Positions 16,601 to 24,785 of a stretch of 64,000 bases of DNA are shown in pieces. The stretch covers positions 43,226 to 107,225 of the forward strand of contig NZ_JAAALA010000013.1 of NCBI RefSeq assembly GCF_009905535.1, in the 5' to 3' direction. Position 1 is the first letter of the stretch. Every line of letters starts with the position of its first letter. Both the position numbers and the translations under genes were made by a program. Origin of the DNA: Caulobacter sp. SLTY (GTDB taxonomy: Bacteria > Pseudomonadota > Alphaproteobacteria > Caulobacterales > Caulobacteraceae). Below the pieces are notes generated by a model. The model saw only the letters and a program-made list of their open reading frames with translations. It ran no database searches and was not told the DNA's origin.

Positions 16601-17986
16601 ATGGCCAAGTACGACTACGACCTCTTCGTCATCGGCGCCGGCAGCGGCGGGGTGCGGGCCGCGCGGCTGGCGGCGATGAGTGGCGCCAAGGTGGCGGTTG
16701 CGGAAGAGCACCGCGTGGGCGGCACCTGCGTGATCCGCGGCTGCGTGCCCAAGAAGTTCATGGTCTACGCCAGCGAGGTGACGCATCAGCTGAAGACCGC
16801 CAAGGGCTTCGGCTGGACCATTCCCGAGGCGACGTTTGACTGGCGCACCTTCCGCGAGGCCAAGGATGTCGAGATCGCCCGACTGTCGGGGATCTATGTG
16901 GCCAACCTGACCAAGGCCGGGGCCGAACTGGTCCACGCCCGCGCCGTGCTGAAGGACGCCCACACGGTCGAGATTGTCGGCAAGGACATGACCGTCACCG
17001 CCGACAAGATCCTGATCGCCACCGGCGGCCGGCCGACCGTGCCGCAGGAGGTGCCAGGCATCGAGCATGTGATTACCTCGGAAGAGGCCTTCCAGCTCGA
17101 CAAGCTGCCGGAGAGCATCCTAGTCGTCGGCGCCGGCTACATCGCCGTGGAGTTCGCCGGCATCTTCGCGGGCCTGGGCGTGAAGACCACCCTGCTGTAC
17201 CGGGGTCCCAACATCCTGCGCGGCTTCGATGACGATGTGCGCACCCACCTGACGCGCGAGATGGAGCGGCGCGGCATCCGCGTGGTGCTGGGCTGCCAGC
17301 ATGAGAAGATCGAGAAGACCGGCGAGGGGCTGGTCAGCCACCTGAACAACGGCCTCACCTTCACCACCGACCAGATCATGTTCGCCACCGGCCGCGAGCC
17401 CTATGTGAAAGGGCTGGGGCTGGAAAACGCCGGGGTCGAGCTGAACGAGAAGGGCGCGATCAAGGTCGACGCCTATTCCAAGACCAACGTCGACAACATC
17501 TGGGCGGTCGGGGACGTGACCGACCGCATCGCCCTGACTCCCGTGGCGATCCGCGAGGGCGCCGCCTTCGCCGAGACCGAATTCCGGAACAACCCCACCA
17601 CCTTTGACCACGAGATGGTCGCCACCGCGGTCTTCTCCCAACCGGAGATCGGCACAGTCGGCCTGACCGAGCATGACGCCCGGCTGCAGTACGGAGAGAT
17701 CGATATCTATCGCGCCGTATTCCGACCGATGAAGGTGACCTTCTACCACGGAGAGGAGCAGACTCTGATGAAGCTGGTAGTCAACGCGGCCGACCAGAGG
17801 CTCCTGGGTGTGCACGTGGTCGGCCCCGACGCCGGGGAGATGATCCAGATGGCCGCCATCGCCGTGAAGATGGGGGTCACCAAGCAGCAGTGGGACTCGA
17901 CCTGCGCCGTCCACCCGACGGCCGCCGAGGAGCTGGTGACCATGAAGGAAAAATACATTCCGCCGAACCTCGGCACGGCCGCCTGA
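16601..17986 (+). CDS. gor: Glutathione-disulfide reductase
   Basis: A 461-residue flavoprotein that reduces GSSG with NADPH. FAD motif FVIGAGSGGVRAARLA is at the N-terminus. The redox-active disulfide lies in GGTCVIRGCVPKKFMVYAS. NAD(P)-binding VVGAGYIAVEFAGIFAGLG follows, and the C-terminal dimer domain carries the catalytic CAVHPTAAEELVT. The VIRGCVPKKFM version is typical of glutathione rather than trypanothione or dihydrolipoamide enzymes. It follows rpiA by 46 bp, which suits a redox link to NADPH supply. Confidence 0.95.
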   Translation: MAKYDYDLFVIGAGSGGVRAARLAAMSGAKVAVAEEHRVGGTCVIRGCVPKKFMVYASEVTHQLKTAKGFGWTIPEATFDWRTFREAKDVEIARLSGIYVANLTKAGAELVHARAVLKDAHTVEIVGKDMTVTADKILIATGGRPTVPQEVPGIEHVITSEEAFQLDKLPESILVVGAGYIAVEFAGIFAGLGVKTTLLYRGPNILRGFDDDVRTHLTREMERRGIRVVLGCQHEKIEKTGEGLVSHLNNGLTFTTDQIMFATGREPYVKGLGLENAGVELNEKGAIKVDAYSKTNVDNIWAVGDVTDRIALTPVAIREGAAFAETEFRNNPTTFDHEMVATAVFSQPEIGTVGLTEHDARLQYGEIDIYRAVFRPMKVTFYHGEEQTLMKLVVNAADQRLLGVHVVGPDAGEMIQMAAIAVKMGVTKQQWDSTCAVHPTAAEELVTMKEKYIPPNLGTAA

Positions 17987-18044
17987 CGGTAAATTTTCCC
18001 CGCAGCGTGGATTTGTTGCCACCCGCGCGCAATCTTTTGCCTGT

Positions 18045-18078
18045 ATCGTGGCCTTCCTGTATGAGCCACGATCCTTTT
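18045..18078 (+). terminator. Hairpin followed by CCTTTT between gor and the DAHP synthase gene
   Basis: ATCGTGGC (18045-18052) and GCCACGAT (18065-18072) form a perfect 8-bp stem with a 12-nt loop, followed by CCTTTT (18073-18078). This could terminate gor transcription or act as an attenuator for the downstream aromatic gene. The T-run is short, so termination strength is uncertain. A short reading frame, MSHDPFET, begins in the loop at 18061 and ends at 18087. Confidence 0.5.
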
Positions 18079-18097
18079 GAGACCTAGAAGCAGACCG

Positions 18098-19471
18098 ATG
18101 ACCGAGCGCTGGACCCCGCAATCCTGGAGAGCCAAACCCGCCAAGCATATCCCGTCCGACTATCCGGACGCGGGGGCCGTGACGCGGGTCGAGGACGAGC
18201 TTCGCCGGATGCCGCCGCTGGTGTTTGCCGGCGAGGCCCGTCGGCTGAAGGGTCTTCTGGGCAATGTGGCGGACGGAAAGGCCTTCCTGCTACAGGGCGG
18301 TGACTGCGCCGAGAGCTTCAAGGAATTCTCGGCCGACAACATCCGCGACACCTTCCGCCTGATCCTGCAGATGGCGGTGGTGCTGACCTTCGCCGGCGGC
18401 AAGCCGGTTGTGAAGGTCGGCCGGATCGCCGGCCAGTTCGCCAAGCCGCGCTCGGAGCCTATCGAGACCATCGATGGCGTGACCCTGCCGTCCTACCGGG
18501 GCGACAACATCAATGGCATGGACTTCGACGGGGGCCGCACGCCCGATCCCGAACGCCTGCTGAAGGCTTACGGCCAGTCGTCCTCGACACTGAACCTGCT
18601 GCGGGCCTTCGCCGGCGGCGGCTATGCCGACCTCTACAACATCCATCGCTGGACCCTGGGCTTCGTCGCTGACAGCCCTCAGGGCGCGCGCTACCGCGAA
18701 CTGGCCGAGAAGATCAGCGAGAGCCTGACCTTCATGGCCGCCATCGGGGTGACGCCGGACACCCATCCGGAGATGCACCGCGTCGAATTCTTCACCAGCC
18801 ACGAGGCCCTGCTGCTCGGCTACGAAGAGGCGATGACCCGCGTCGATAGCACCAGCGGCGATTGGTACGACACCAGCGCCCACATGCTGTGGATCGGCGA
18901 GCGCACCCGGCAGCTGGACGGCGCCCATGTCCATTTCCTCAAGGGGGTGAAGAACCCCATCGGCCTGAAGTGCGGGCCGACCATGGAGGCCAACGACCTG
19001 ATGCGGCTGATCGACGTGCTGAACCCGGCCAACGAGCCCGGCCGCCTGACCCTGATCGGCCGCTTCGGCGCCGACAAGGTGGCCGACCGACTGCCACGGC
19101 TGATGGCCGCGACCAAGAAGTCGGGCCGCAGCGTGGTCTGGTCGATCGACCCGATGCACGGCAACACGTTGAAGGCCGCCACGGGCTACAAGACCCGGCC
19201 GTTCGACCGGATCCTGGCCGAGGTAAAGGGTTTCGTCGAAGTGGCCGGGGCCGAGGGCGTCCACCCCGGCGGCGTCCACCTGGAGATGACCGGCCAGAAC
19301 GTCACCGAATGCCTCGGCGGCGCCCGGGCGGTGTCCGAGGGCGACCTGGCGGATCGCTACCACACCCACTGCGACCCGCGCCTCAACGGCGAACAGGCGC
19401 TGGAGCTGGCCTTCCTGGTGGCCGAGAAGCTGCGCGCCCTGCGCACCGAGGACCTGCGGGCGGCGAGCTGA
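18098..19471 (+). CDS. aroG: Class II 3-deoxy-7-phosphoheptulonate synthase
   Basis: A 457-residue class II DAHP synthase, which condenses PEP and erythrose-4-phosphate in the first shikimate step. Family blocks are complete: [64 protein letters not shown] and [21 protein letters not shown] 18098 fits the family start ([11 protein letters not shown]); the frame extends 7 codons upstream. The hairpin at 18045-18072 lies in the leader. The gene converges with the Ser/Thr kinase gene with only 3 bp between stops. Confidence 0.94.
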   Translation: MTERWTPQSWRAKPAKHIPSDYPDAGAVTRVEDELRRMPPLVFAGEARRLKGLLGNVADGKAFLLQGGDCAESFKEFSADNIRDTFRLILQMAVVLTFAGGKPVVKVGRIAGQFAKPRSEPIETIDGVTLPSYRGDNINGMDFDGGRTPDPERLLKAYGQSSSTLNLLRAFAGGGYADLYNIHRWTLGFVADSPQGARYRELAEKISESLTFMAAIGVTPDTHPEMHRVEFFTSHEALLLGYEEAMTRVDSTSGDWYDTSAHMLWIGERTRQLDGAHVHFLKGVKNPIGLKCGPTMEANDLMRLIDVLNPANEPGRLTLIGRFGADKVADRLPRLMAATKKSGRSVVWSIDPMHGNTLKAATGYKTRPFDRILAEVKGFVEVAGAEGVHPGGVHLEMTGQNVTECLGGARAVSEGDLADRYHTHCDPRLNGEQALELAFLVAEKLRALRTEDLRAAS

Positions 19472-19474
19472 GGC

Positions 19475-21868
19475 CTACTGCAGGTTCTTCAGGTCGCTGA
19501 GCGGCCGGCCTGCCCGGCACAGGGCGACGTTGGCGCGGAGCCCCGGCATGAAGCCCTTGTGGAAGCCGGTCAGCTCCGACCGGCGCTCGACGGACTCGAA
19601 CCGGGCCAAGGCGTTGCCGTAGCTGGTGCAGGTCAGATCTCGGTCGCCGGCCTTGCGGCCGATCACGCCCAGCTGCATCTCGGTCCAGGCCATGTCGCCC
19701 AGGGTGTTGACCCGCTGTTCAGGCGTCAACAGGGCGCTGACCTCGGCCAGGGCTTTGCGCTGGGCGGCGATGGCCTCGGGATAGAGGCCACGATTGGCAA
19801 GGTCGTGGGCGTAGGCTTGGTCGATGTTGCGCTTGAGGGTGATCAACGAATTGTCGCTGGCCTCCAGGGTCAGCAACCGCGCGACGCTGACCCGGGCGTC
19901 GGCGATGGCCTGGGAGGACAGCTTCTGTTGGCCCGCCCGCGCGGCTGAGGCGAACAGCGAATAGTCGATATAGGTCAGGGCATAGAGGGTGGCCGGGTCG
20001 TTCGGCCAGCGGCGGTCCAGCGCCAGCATGGCCTCGCGGCCCTTGAGGATGGCGGGGATGCCGTAGTCCCCGCTGGAGAGATAGAAGTTGCCGCTGGCCC
20101 GGTAGAACTCGGCATAGGCCCGCTGCTCGGCGCCCTCGCGGCCGTCGCGGAGCGCCCTGGGCCAGACGGCCAGTTCGGCGTCCATCTGGTTGCCCAGGGC
20201 GATCACCTTGGGGTCCTCGGCGTTGAGGAACCGCACCTCCGCCTGGGCCCGCAAAAGCTGGCCCCGGGTCAGATGCCAGGCATTGCCCCGCTCGCCGGCC
20301 GGAACCTGGTTCAGCACCACCTCGGCGGCCTTCAGCGCCCGATCGCCCTCGGCGATCTTGCTGTCGCCCAGCGCCAGAATGAGGCCCTGGTAGACGTGAG
20401 TGCGGGCCAGGTCCGGAGCCCAGTCGCGGGCTGGGAGCCCCTGGGCGGCCAGGGTCTTGAACAGCCGCTCGGCCAGGATGAGGTTCTTCTTGGCCAGCGC
20501 CCGTTCGCCCAGGTTGGGCTCGGGCGGCACGCCCTGAATCTTGGCCAGCTGGTTGAAGCCGCGCGCGGTCTCCAGCCGCAGGGCCGGCGGCGCATCGGGG
20601 CTCTGGGCCAGGACCAGCAGGTATTCCTGAGCCTTGCCGGCCAGCTTCAGCCGCGCGGCGGTGTTGCCGGGGGTGCGGGCCAGGTCGTCGTTCAGCTGGA
20701 ACAGCATGAAGCCGGCCAGGGTGCGGACCTCGTCGAACCGCTTGGTCTCTGCGGCGCGGGCCTGTTCGGCGCTGGCGTAGAACACCAGGGTGGTGGCCAG
20801 GGCGGCCAGGATCAGGCCAAGCGCCATGCCCGCCCCGGCCACCGGCCAGCGATAACGGCCGATGAACTTGCCGACGGCGTAGGCTCGCCCGCCCCGCCGG
20901 GCCGCAACCGGGCGACCGCTCAGGTAGCGGTCGACATCGTCCATCAGGGCGTCGACGGACGGATAGCGCGTTTCCGGGTCGGCCGCCGTGGCCTCCTCGA
21001 CGATGGCCTTCAGGTCTTCGGACGGGGGCTGGCCCTCCAGCAGCACTGCCAACAGGCGGCCGAGCGAATAGATGTCGGTCAGGGTTGTGGCTGCGGACCC
21101 CGCCACCCGTTCGGGCGCGGCGAAACCGGGGGTCAGGCTCAGGCCGCTGATCGAGCTATGGATCGGCCGGCCGCCCTCGCTGGCCTCCGGCGGCCTGGAG
21201 ATTCCGAAGTCGATCAGCTTGGCGGTGCCGTCCTGGGTGACCAGCACATTGGGCGGGGTGATGTCCCTGTGGACGATCAGGTTCTGGTGGGCGAACCGCA
21301 CCGCGCCGCAGACGTCCAGGAACAGGCGCAGCCGGGCCGGGGTGTCCAGCTTGCGCTCGGAGACCCAGCGGTCGATGGGCTGGCCATCGACGAACTCCAT
21401 GACGATGAACGGCTCGCCGTTGATCGTGGTCCCGCCGTCGAACAGGCGGGCGATATTGGGATGGGCCAGCTCGGCCAGGATCTGGCGTTCCTGCTTGAAC
21501 CGCTCAATCAGGGCGGCCGACAGGGCGCCCGGCCGGATCAGTTTGATCGCCACCGTGTGATCGAAGTCGCCGCTGTCGCGCTGGGCCCTGTAGACCGCGC
21601 CCATGCCGCCATGGCCGACCTGGGAGACGATACGATAGGCGCCGACCCGCTCGGGCGCATGGGTCTCGAAACTGTCGAGCGGGGCGCCGCCGGTCAGCAG
21701 CTGTTCCGAAAGCTCAGCGCTGGCGGCCAGCAGTTGCAGCATCCGGGCGCGTAGTGGGTAGTCGTCCTCGGTGCGGGCGATGATCCAGGTCTCGCGCTCA
21801 CCGCTCGGCTGGTCGAGGGCGTCCTCGAGCATGGCCAGGGCCCGGACCTCGAGATCCTGAGACTTCAT
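19475..21868 (-). CDS. Transmembrane Ser/Thr protein kinase with TPR-like C-terminal region
   Basis: A 797-residue kinase. The kinase domain covers about residues 75-315: glycine loop QVGHGGMGAVYRA (83-95), Lys109 in VAIKLI, alpha-C Glu127, HRDITPPNVLV (200-210), DFG (220-222) and FAAPE. The HRD loop has Thr204 where Ser/Thr kinases normally have Lys. A membrane segment lies near residues 342-365, and about 430 helical, TPR-like residues follow, presumably extracytoplasmic sensor or scaffold. The start ATG overlaps the stop of the sigma-factor gene as ATGA. That pairing suggests the kinase controls the sigma factor, as published for ECF43/PknT in Vibrio. Targets here are inferred. Confidence 0.88.
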   Translation of the reverse strand: MKSQDLEVRALAMLEDALDQPSGERETWIIARTEDDYPLRARMLQLLAASAELSEQLLTGGAPLDSFETHAPERVGAYRIVSQVGHGGMGAVYRAQRDSGDFDHTVAIKLIRPGALSAALIERFKQERQILAELAHPNIARLFDGGTTINGEPFIVMEFVDGQPIDRWVSERKLDTPARLRLFLDVCGAVRFAHQNLIVHRDITPPNVLVTQDGTAKLIDFGISRPPEASEGGRPIHSSISGLSLTPGFAAPERVAGSAATTLTDIYSLGRLLAVLLEGQPPSEDLKAIVEEATAADPETRYPSVDALMDDVDRYLSGRPVAARRGGRAYAVGKFIGRYRWPVAGAGMALGLILAALATTLVFYASAEQARAAETKRFDEVRTLAGFMLFQLNDDLARTPGNTAARLKLAGKAQEYLLVLAQSPDAPPALRLETARGFNQLAKIQGVPPEPNLGERALAKKNLILAERLFKTLAAQGLPARDWAPDLARTHVYQGLILALGDSKIAEGDRALKAAEVVLNQVPAGERGNAWHLTRGQLLRAQAEVRFLNAEDPKVIALGNQMDAELAVWPRALRDGREGAEQRAYAEFYRASGNFYLSSGDYGIPAILKGREAMLALDRRWPNDPATLYALTYIDYSLFASAARAGQQKLSSQAIADARVSVARLLTLEASDNSLITLKRNIDQAYAHDLANRGLYPEAIAAQRKALAEVSALLTPEQRVNTLGDMAWTEMQLGVIGRKAGDRDLTCTSYGNALARFESVERRSELTGFHKGFMPGLRANVALCRAGRPLSDLKNLQ

Positions 21869-22422
21869 TCGGCGCTGTCCAGGGCTTCGCGCAGCCAGAC
21901 CCGCGCGGTGTTCCAGCGGCGCTTGACCGTCGGCTCGCTGACGCGGAGCACCTCGGCGACATCGGCCGTGGTCATGCCGCCGAAGTACCGCATCTCGACG
22001 ATGTCGGCCATTTCCGGGTCCATGGCCGAGAGTCGCACCAAGGCGTTGTCGAGCTTCTGCAGGTCCAGCGGCCGGTGGCCCGCGAACCGGGTGGTCAGCT
22101 CCACCTTCACATGCTCGCGCTTGTCCGACTGCTTGGCGCGGACATGGTCGATCAGGCTGCGGCGCATGAAGCGGGCGGCCATGGCCATGAAGTGGGAGCG
22201 GTCTTCCCATTCGATCTGCTTGAGCCGGATCAACCGCAGCACCGACTCATGCACCAGGTCGCCGGACGCCAGGGAGACGCTCGATTCCCGCCGCAGCAGG
22301 CTGGCCGCCACCTGGACGAGGTCGGGATAGAACAGGGCGAACAGCCGGTCGCGCGCCTGGCCGTCTCCCGACCGCCAGGCCTGAAGCAACTGAAGGCTCG
22401 TCCCGCTTTCGCTGACGCTCAT
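21865..22422 (-). CDS. ECF sigma factor (TIGR02999/ECF43-like)
   Basis: A 185-residue ECF sigma factor. Region 2 is seen in YPDLVQVAASLLRR and DLVHESVLRLIRLKQIEWEDR followed by HFMAMAARFMRRSLIDHVR. Region 4 is MRYFGGMTTADVAEVLRVSEPTVKRRW. The acidic DAED motif of region 2.2 is largely replaced by ASGD (residues 52-55). In ECF43 factors loss of this motif goes with activation by phosphorylation. No anti-sigma gene is adjacent; instead the next gene, overlapping by 4 bp, is a Ser/Thr kinase. Start ATG 22420-22422. The assignment to ECF43 is by motif recall, not by search. Confidence 0.88.
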   Translation of the reverse strand: MSVSESGTSLQLLQAWRSGDGQARDRLFALFYPDLVQVAASLLRRESSVSLASGDLVHESVLRLIRLKQIEWEDRSHFMAMAARFMRRSLIDHVRAKQSDKREHVKVELTTRFAGHRPLDLQKLDNALVRLSAMDPEMADIVEMRYFGGMTTADVAEVLRVSEPTVKRRWNTARVWLREALDSAE

Positions 22423-22611
22423 GGCGTCCCTTCCCTTGGGGTCGCACAAGCCTAACCCCCGATTTGAGGGCGTGGGACGAAAAAGTCGGGGTTCGTGAAA
22501 AAATGTTCGGCGACCCCTGATCCGTTTTCCCCCCATCCCACGCCTTCCCCATTGAAGGGAGTTCTTCGTGGGGCGCAGCGAGTATCTCGAGGCAGGACGC
22601 GGGTGGGGCCG
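22423..22611. promoter_or_regulatory. Divergent control region between the sigma/kinase pair and the kinase-PP2C-VWA operon
   Basis: A 189-bp region between divergent start codons. It contains GGCGTGGGA (22469-22477) and its perfect inverted copy TCCCACGCC (22536-22544), centred near an A-rich TGAAAAAATG. A shorter repeat, CCCCGA/TCGGGG, flanks 22458-22490. Promoter elements for both operons must lie here. I cannot place -35/-10 boxes with confidence, as expected if an ECF sigma is used. Confidence 0.5.
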
Positions 22612-23964
22612 ATGAGTGGGTCCGAAGCCGGCTTGCTGCGCCCCGGCCAGGGCTTCGCCACCACCAGTGGCCGGCAGGGGCGCGTCGGCGCCCTGCTGGG
22701 CGCGGGCGGGCAGGGCGAGGTCTACAGCGTCGGGCTCGATGGCCAGACCTTCGCCCTCAAATGGTACCACCCCCACTATGCCGAACTCGACACCACCCTG
22801 CGCTCGCGGCTCGACAGGGCGGTGCGGCGCGGGGCGCCGACCGAGGACTTCCTCTGGCCGCTGGACCTCGTCGATATCCCGGGCAGCCGCAGCTTCGGCT
22901 ACGTCATGCTGCTGCGGACCGACGACTACGTCAGCATCCGAGACCTGATCGCGCCGCCGCCCAAGCGGCTGGAGCTGTCGCTGGCCCGGCGGGCGACCAT
23001 CTGCCAACAGCTGGCCCGCAGCTTCCTGCAGTTGCACGCCAACGGGTTCTGCTACCAGGACGTCAACTTCGGCAACATCTTCCTGGACCCCAAGCGCGGC
23101 CGGGTCCTGATCTGTGACAACGACAACGTCAATATCGACGGGGCAGAGGCCAGCATCTACGGCACCCGCAAGTTCATGGCGCCGGAGGTGGTGCGCCGCG
23201 AGACCCTGCCCAACAGCCGGACCGACCTGTTCTCGATGTCGGTGCTGTTCTTCTACACCCTGTTCGGCTGGCACCCGCTGGACGGCCGCCGCGAGGCCGA
23301 GACCAAGCTGATGAATGCGGCCGCCGAGATGCGGCTCTACGGCGAACAGCCGCTGTTCCTATTCGACCCGCATGACGATGCCAACGGCCCGGTCCCCGGC
23401 CTGCACGACGCGTTGGTCGCGCGCTGGAACAGCCTGCCGACGCGGTTGCGGACCCTGTTCGAGCGCGCCTTCGGGCAGGGCTTGAGTGACCCCGCCGCGC
23501 GGGTGCTTGAGACCGAATGGCGCGGCGCTCTACGCATCGTCGAAGAGGCCAGCTTCGCCTGTCCCGAGTGCGGTTTCGAGCATGTCGCCGAGCCGAACCC
23601 GGCAGGGCCGCCTGGCGTGCACGAGCGCTGCCTGGCCTGCACCGAACCCCTGGCGACACCGGCCTTTCTGCAGGTCCGCGACCGGCTGCTGGCCATGACA
23701 GTGGGCGCGACGATGGATGGCGAGGTGCTGGAACGCACTCTGTCCGGAGTCGCCGCCGGCCGGGTCGAGGCTCATCCGCAGCACCCCGATCGCATCGGCC
23801 TGCGCAACCTCACCGGCGACGCCTGGCGGGCCATCCTGGCCGACGGAGCCTCCTACACCGTGCCGCCGGGCCAGGTGGTGCGGGTGCTGCCCGGCGCAAC
23901 CATCGATTTCGGACGAAACCAGGGGCGGATCAGCCAGCGGCTGGCCGCCGGAGAAGGGACGTGA
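22612..23964 (+). CDS. Kinase-like protein with zinc ribbon (TerY-P triad type)
   Basis: A 450-residue protein. The kinase fold covers residues ~25-300: glycine loop LLGAGGQGEVYSV, Lys50 (FALKWY), catalytic loop YQDVNFGNIF (Asp150, Asn155), metal motif ICDNDNV (Asp169 in place of DFG), and GTRKFMAPEVV. Both HRD and DFG are modified while the acidic residues remain. Cys317, 320, 340 and 343 form a zinc ribbon. Residues ~380-440 form a beta-rich module that recurs in the PrsW-like neighbour. The blocks RLYGEQPLFLFDP and the zinc ribbon are those of the kinase of published TerY-P triads. Substrate unknown. It is the first gene of an eight-gene run. Confidence 0.85.
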   Translation: MSGSEAGLLRPGQGFATTSGRQGRVGALLGAGGQGEVYSVGLDGQTFALKWYHPHYAELDTTLRSRLDRAVRRGAPTEDFLWPLDLVDIPGSRSFGYVMLLRTDDYVSIRDLIAPPPKRLELSLARRATICQQLARSFLQLHANGFCYQDVNFGNIFLDPKRGRVLICDNDNVNIDGAEASIYGTRKFMAPEVVRRETLPNSRTDLFSMSVLFFYTLFGWHPLDGRREAETKLMNAAAEMRLYGEQPLFLFDPHDDANGPVPGLHDALVARWNSLPTRLRTLFERAFGQGLSDPAARVLETEWRGALRIVEEASFACPECGFEHVAEPNPAGPPGVHERCLACTEPLATPAFLQVRDRLLAMTVGATMDGEVLERTLSGVAAGRVEAHPQHPDRIGLRNLTGDAWRAILADGASYTVPPGQVVRVLPGATIDFGRNQGRISQRLAAGEGT

Positions 23965-23966
23965 GT

Positions 23967-24773
23967 ATGGCGTCGAACTGGACCATCGGCGGGGCGTCGG
24001 TGCGCGGCGCCGCCCATGTGCGGGCCGGAAAGGGCAACGAGGACGCCGTCGCATGGCATCCGGGGGCCGGGACCGGCGCGCGGGTGGTCGGGGCGGTGGC
24101 CGATGGCCATGGCGCCCGTGCCCACTTCCGCTCGGGGACCGGCTCGCGCCTGGCCGTGGAGCAGGCGGTGGCCCGTCTGGTCCGCCATCTCGACGACCCG
24201 GACGCCGATGAGGTCGGCTCGGCCCTGGCCGGCGACATCCTGCGCGGCTGGCGTCGGGCGGTGGACGCCGACGTCGCCGCCCGGCCCTACAGCGGGGAGG
24301 AGGCGGGCTTCCTGACAGGGCCCCGACTCGGCCCTTACGGCGCCACCCTGCTGACCTTCGCGGCCGAAGAGGATGTGATCACCATCCTGCAGATCGGCGA
24401 TGGCGACCTGATGCTGGGTTATCCGGACGGCCGCGTCGTCCGCGCCCTGCGATCGGACGCCGGCCTGGTGGGCGAGGAGACCTATTCCCTCTGCCAGGAG
24501 GACGCCGAGACCCGCTTCAAGGTCACGAGCCTGTGGCGCGGCGAAGACGCCGACTGGCCCGACTTCGCCCTGCTGGCCACCGATGGGGTGGCCAAGTCCT
24601 ACCGCGACGACGCCGTGTTCGCCGACGCCGTAGCCCGCCTTCGCGACTTCGCCCGCGAGGACTGGCCGGGCCTGCTGAGCAACCTCCCCGGCTGGCTGGA
24701 GGAACTGTCCGGCCAGGGCAGCGGAGACGACGCGACCCTCTGTATCGCCCTGCGAAATCCATCCCAGACCTGA
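23967..24773 (+). CDS. PP2C-family protein phosphatase
   Basis: A 268-residue PP2C-like metal-dependent Ser/Thr phosphatase. Metal-binding motifs are KGNEDAVAWH, AVADGHGARAHFRSG, LLATDGVAKSY and GSGDDATLCIAL. It lacks membrane segments, so it is cytoplasmic. It should reverse phosphorylation by the kinase encoded directly upstream; the ATG lies 2 bp after the kinase stop. A GTG six bases earlier would overlap the kinase stop, but the ribosome site GGAGAAGGGA suits the ATG better. Confidence 0.9.
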   Translation: MASNWTIGGASVRGAAHVRAGKGNEDAVAWHPGAGTGARVVGAVADGHGARAHFRSGTGSRLAVEQAVARLVRHLDDPDADEVGSALAGDILRGWRRAVDADVAARPYSGEEAGFLTGPRLGPYGATLLTFAAEEDVITILQIGDGDLMLGYPDGRVVRALRSDAGLVGEETYSLCQEDAETRFKVTSLWRGEDADWPDFALLATDGVAKSYRDDAVFADAVARLRDFAREDWPGLLSNLPGWLEELSGQGSGDDATLCIALRNPSQT

Positions 24774-24785
24774 GGAAGCCGAACC

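Noticed and set aside
16559..17068. Antisense frame opposite gor
   Set aside because: It is contained within the coding region of a clearly recognised enzyme and has shadow composition.
20273..21754. Long plus-strand open frame opposite the Ser/Thr kinase gene
   Set aside because: It is antisense to clear kinase motifs, is rich in Gln/Gly/Arg/Val as expected from a GC-rich shadow frame, and shows no domain.
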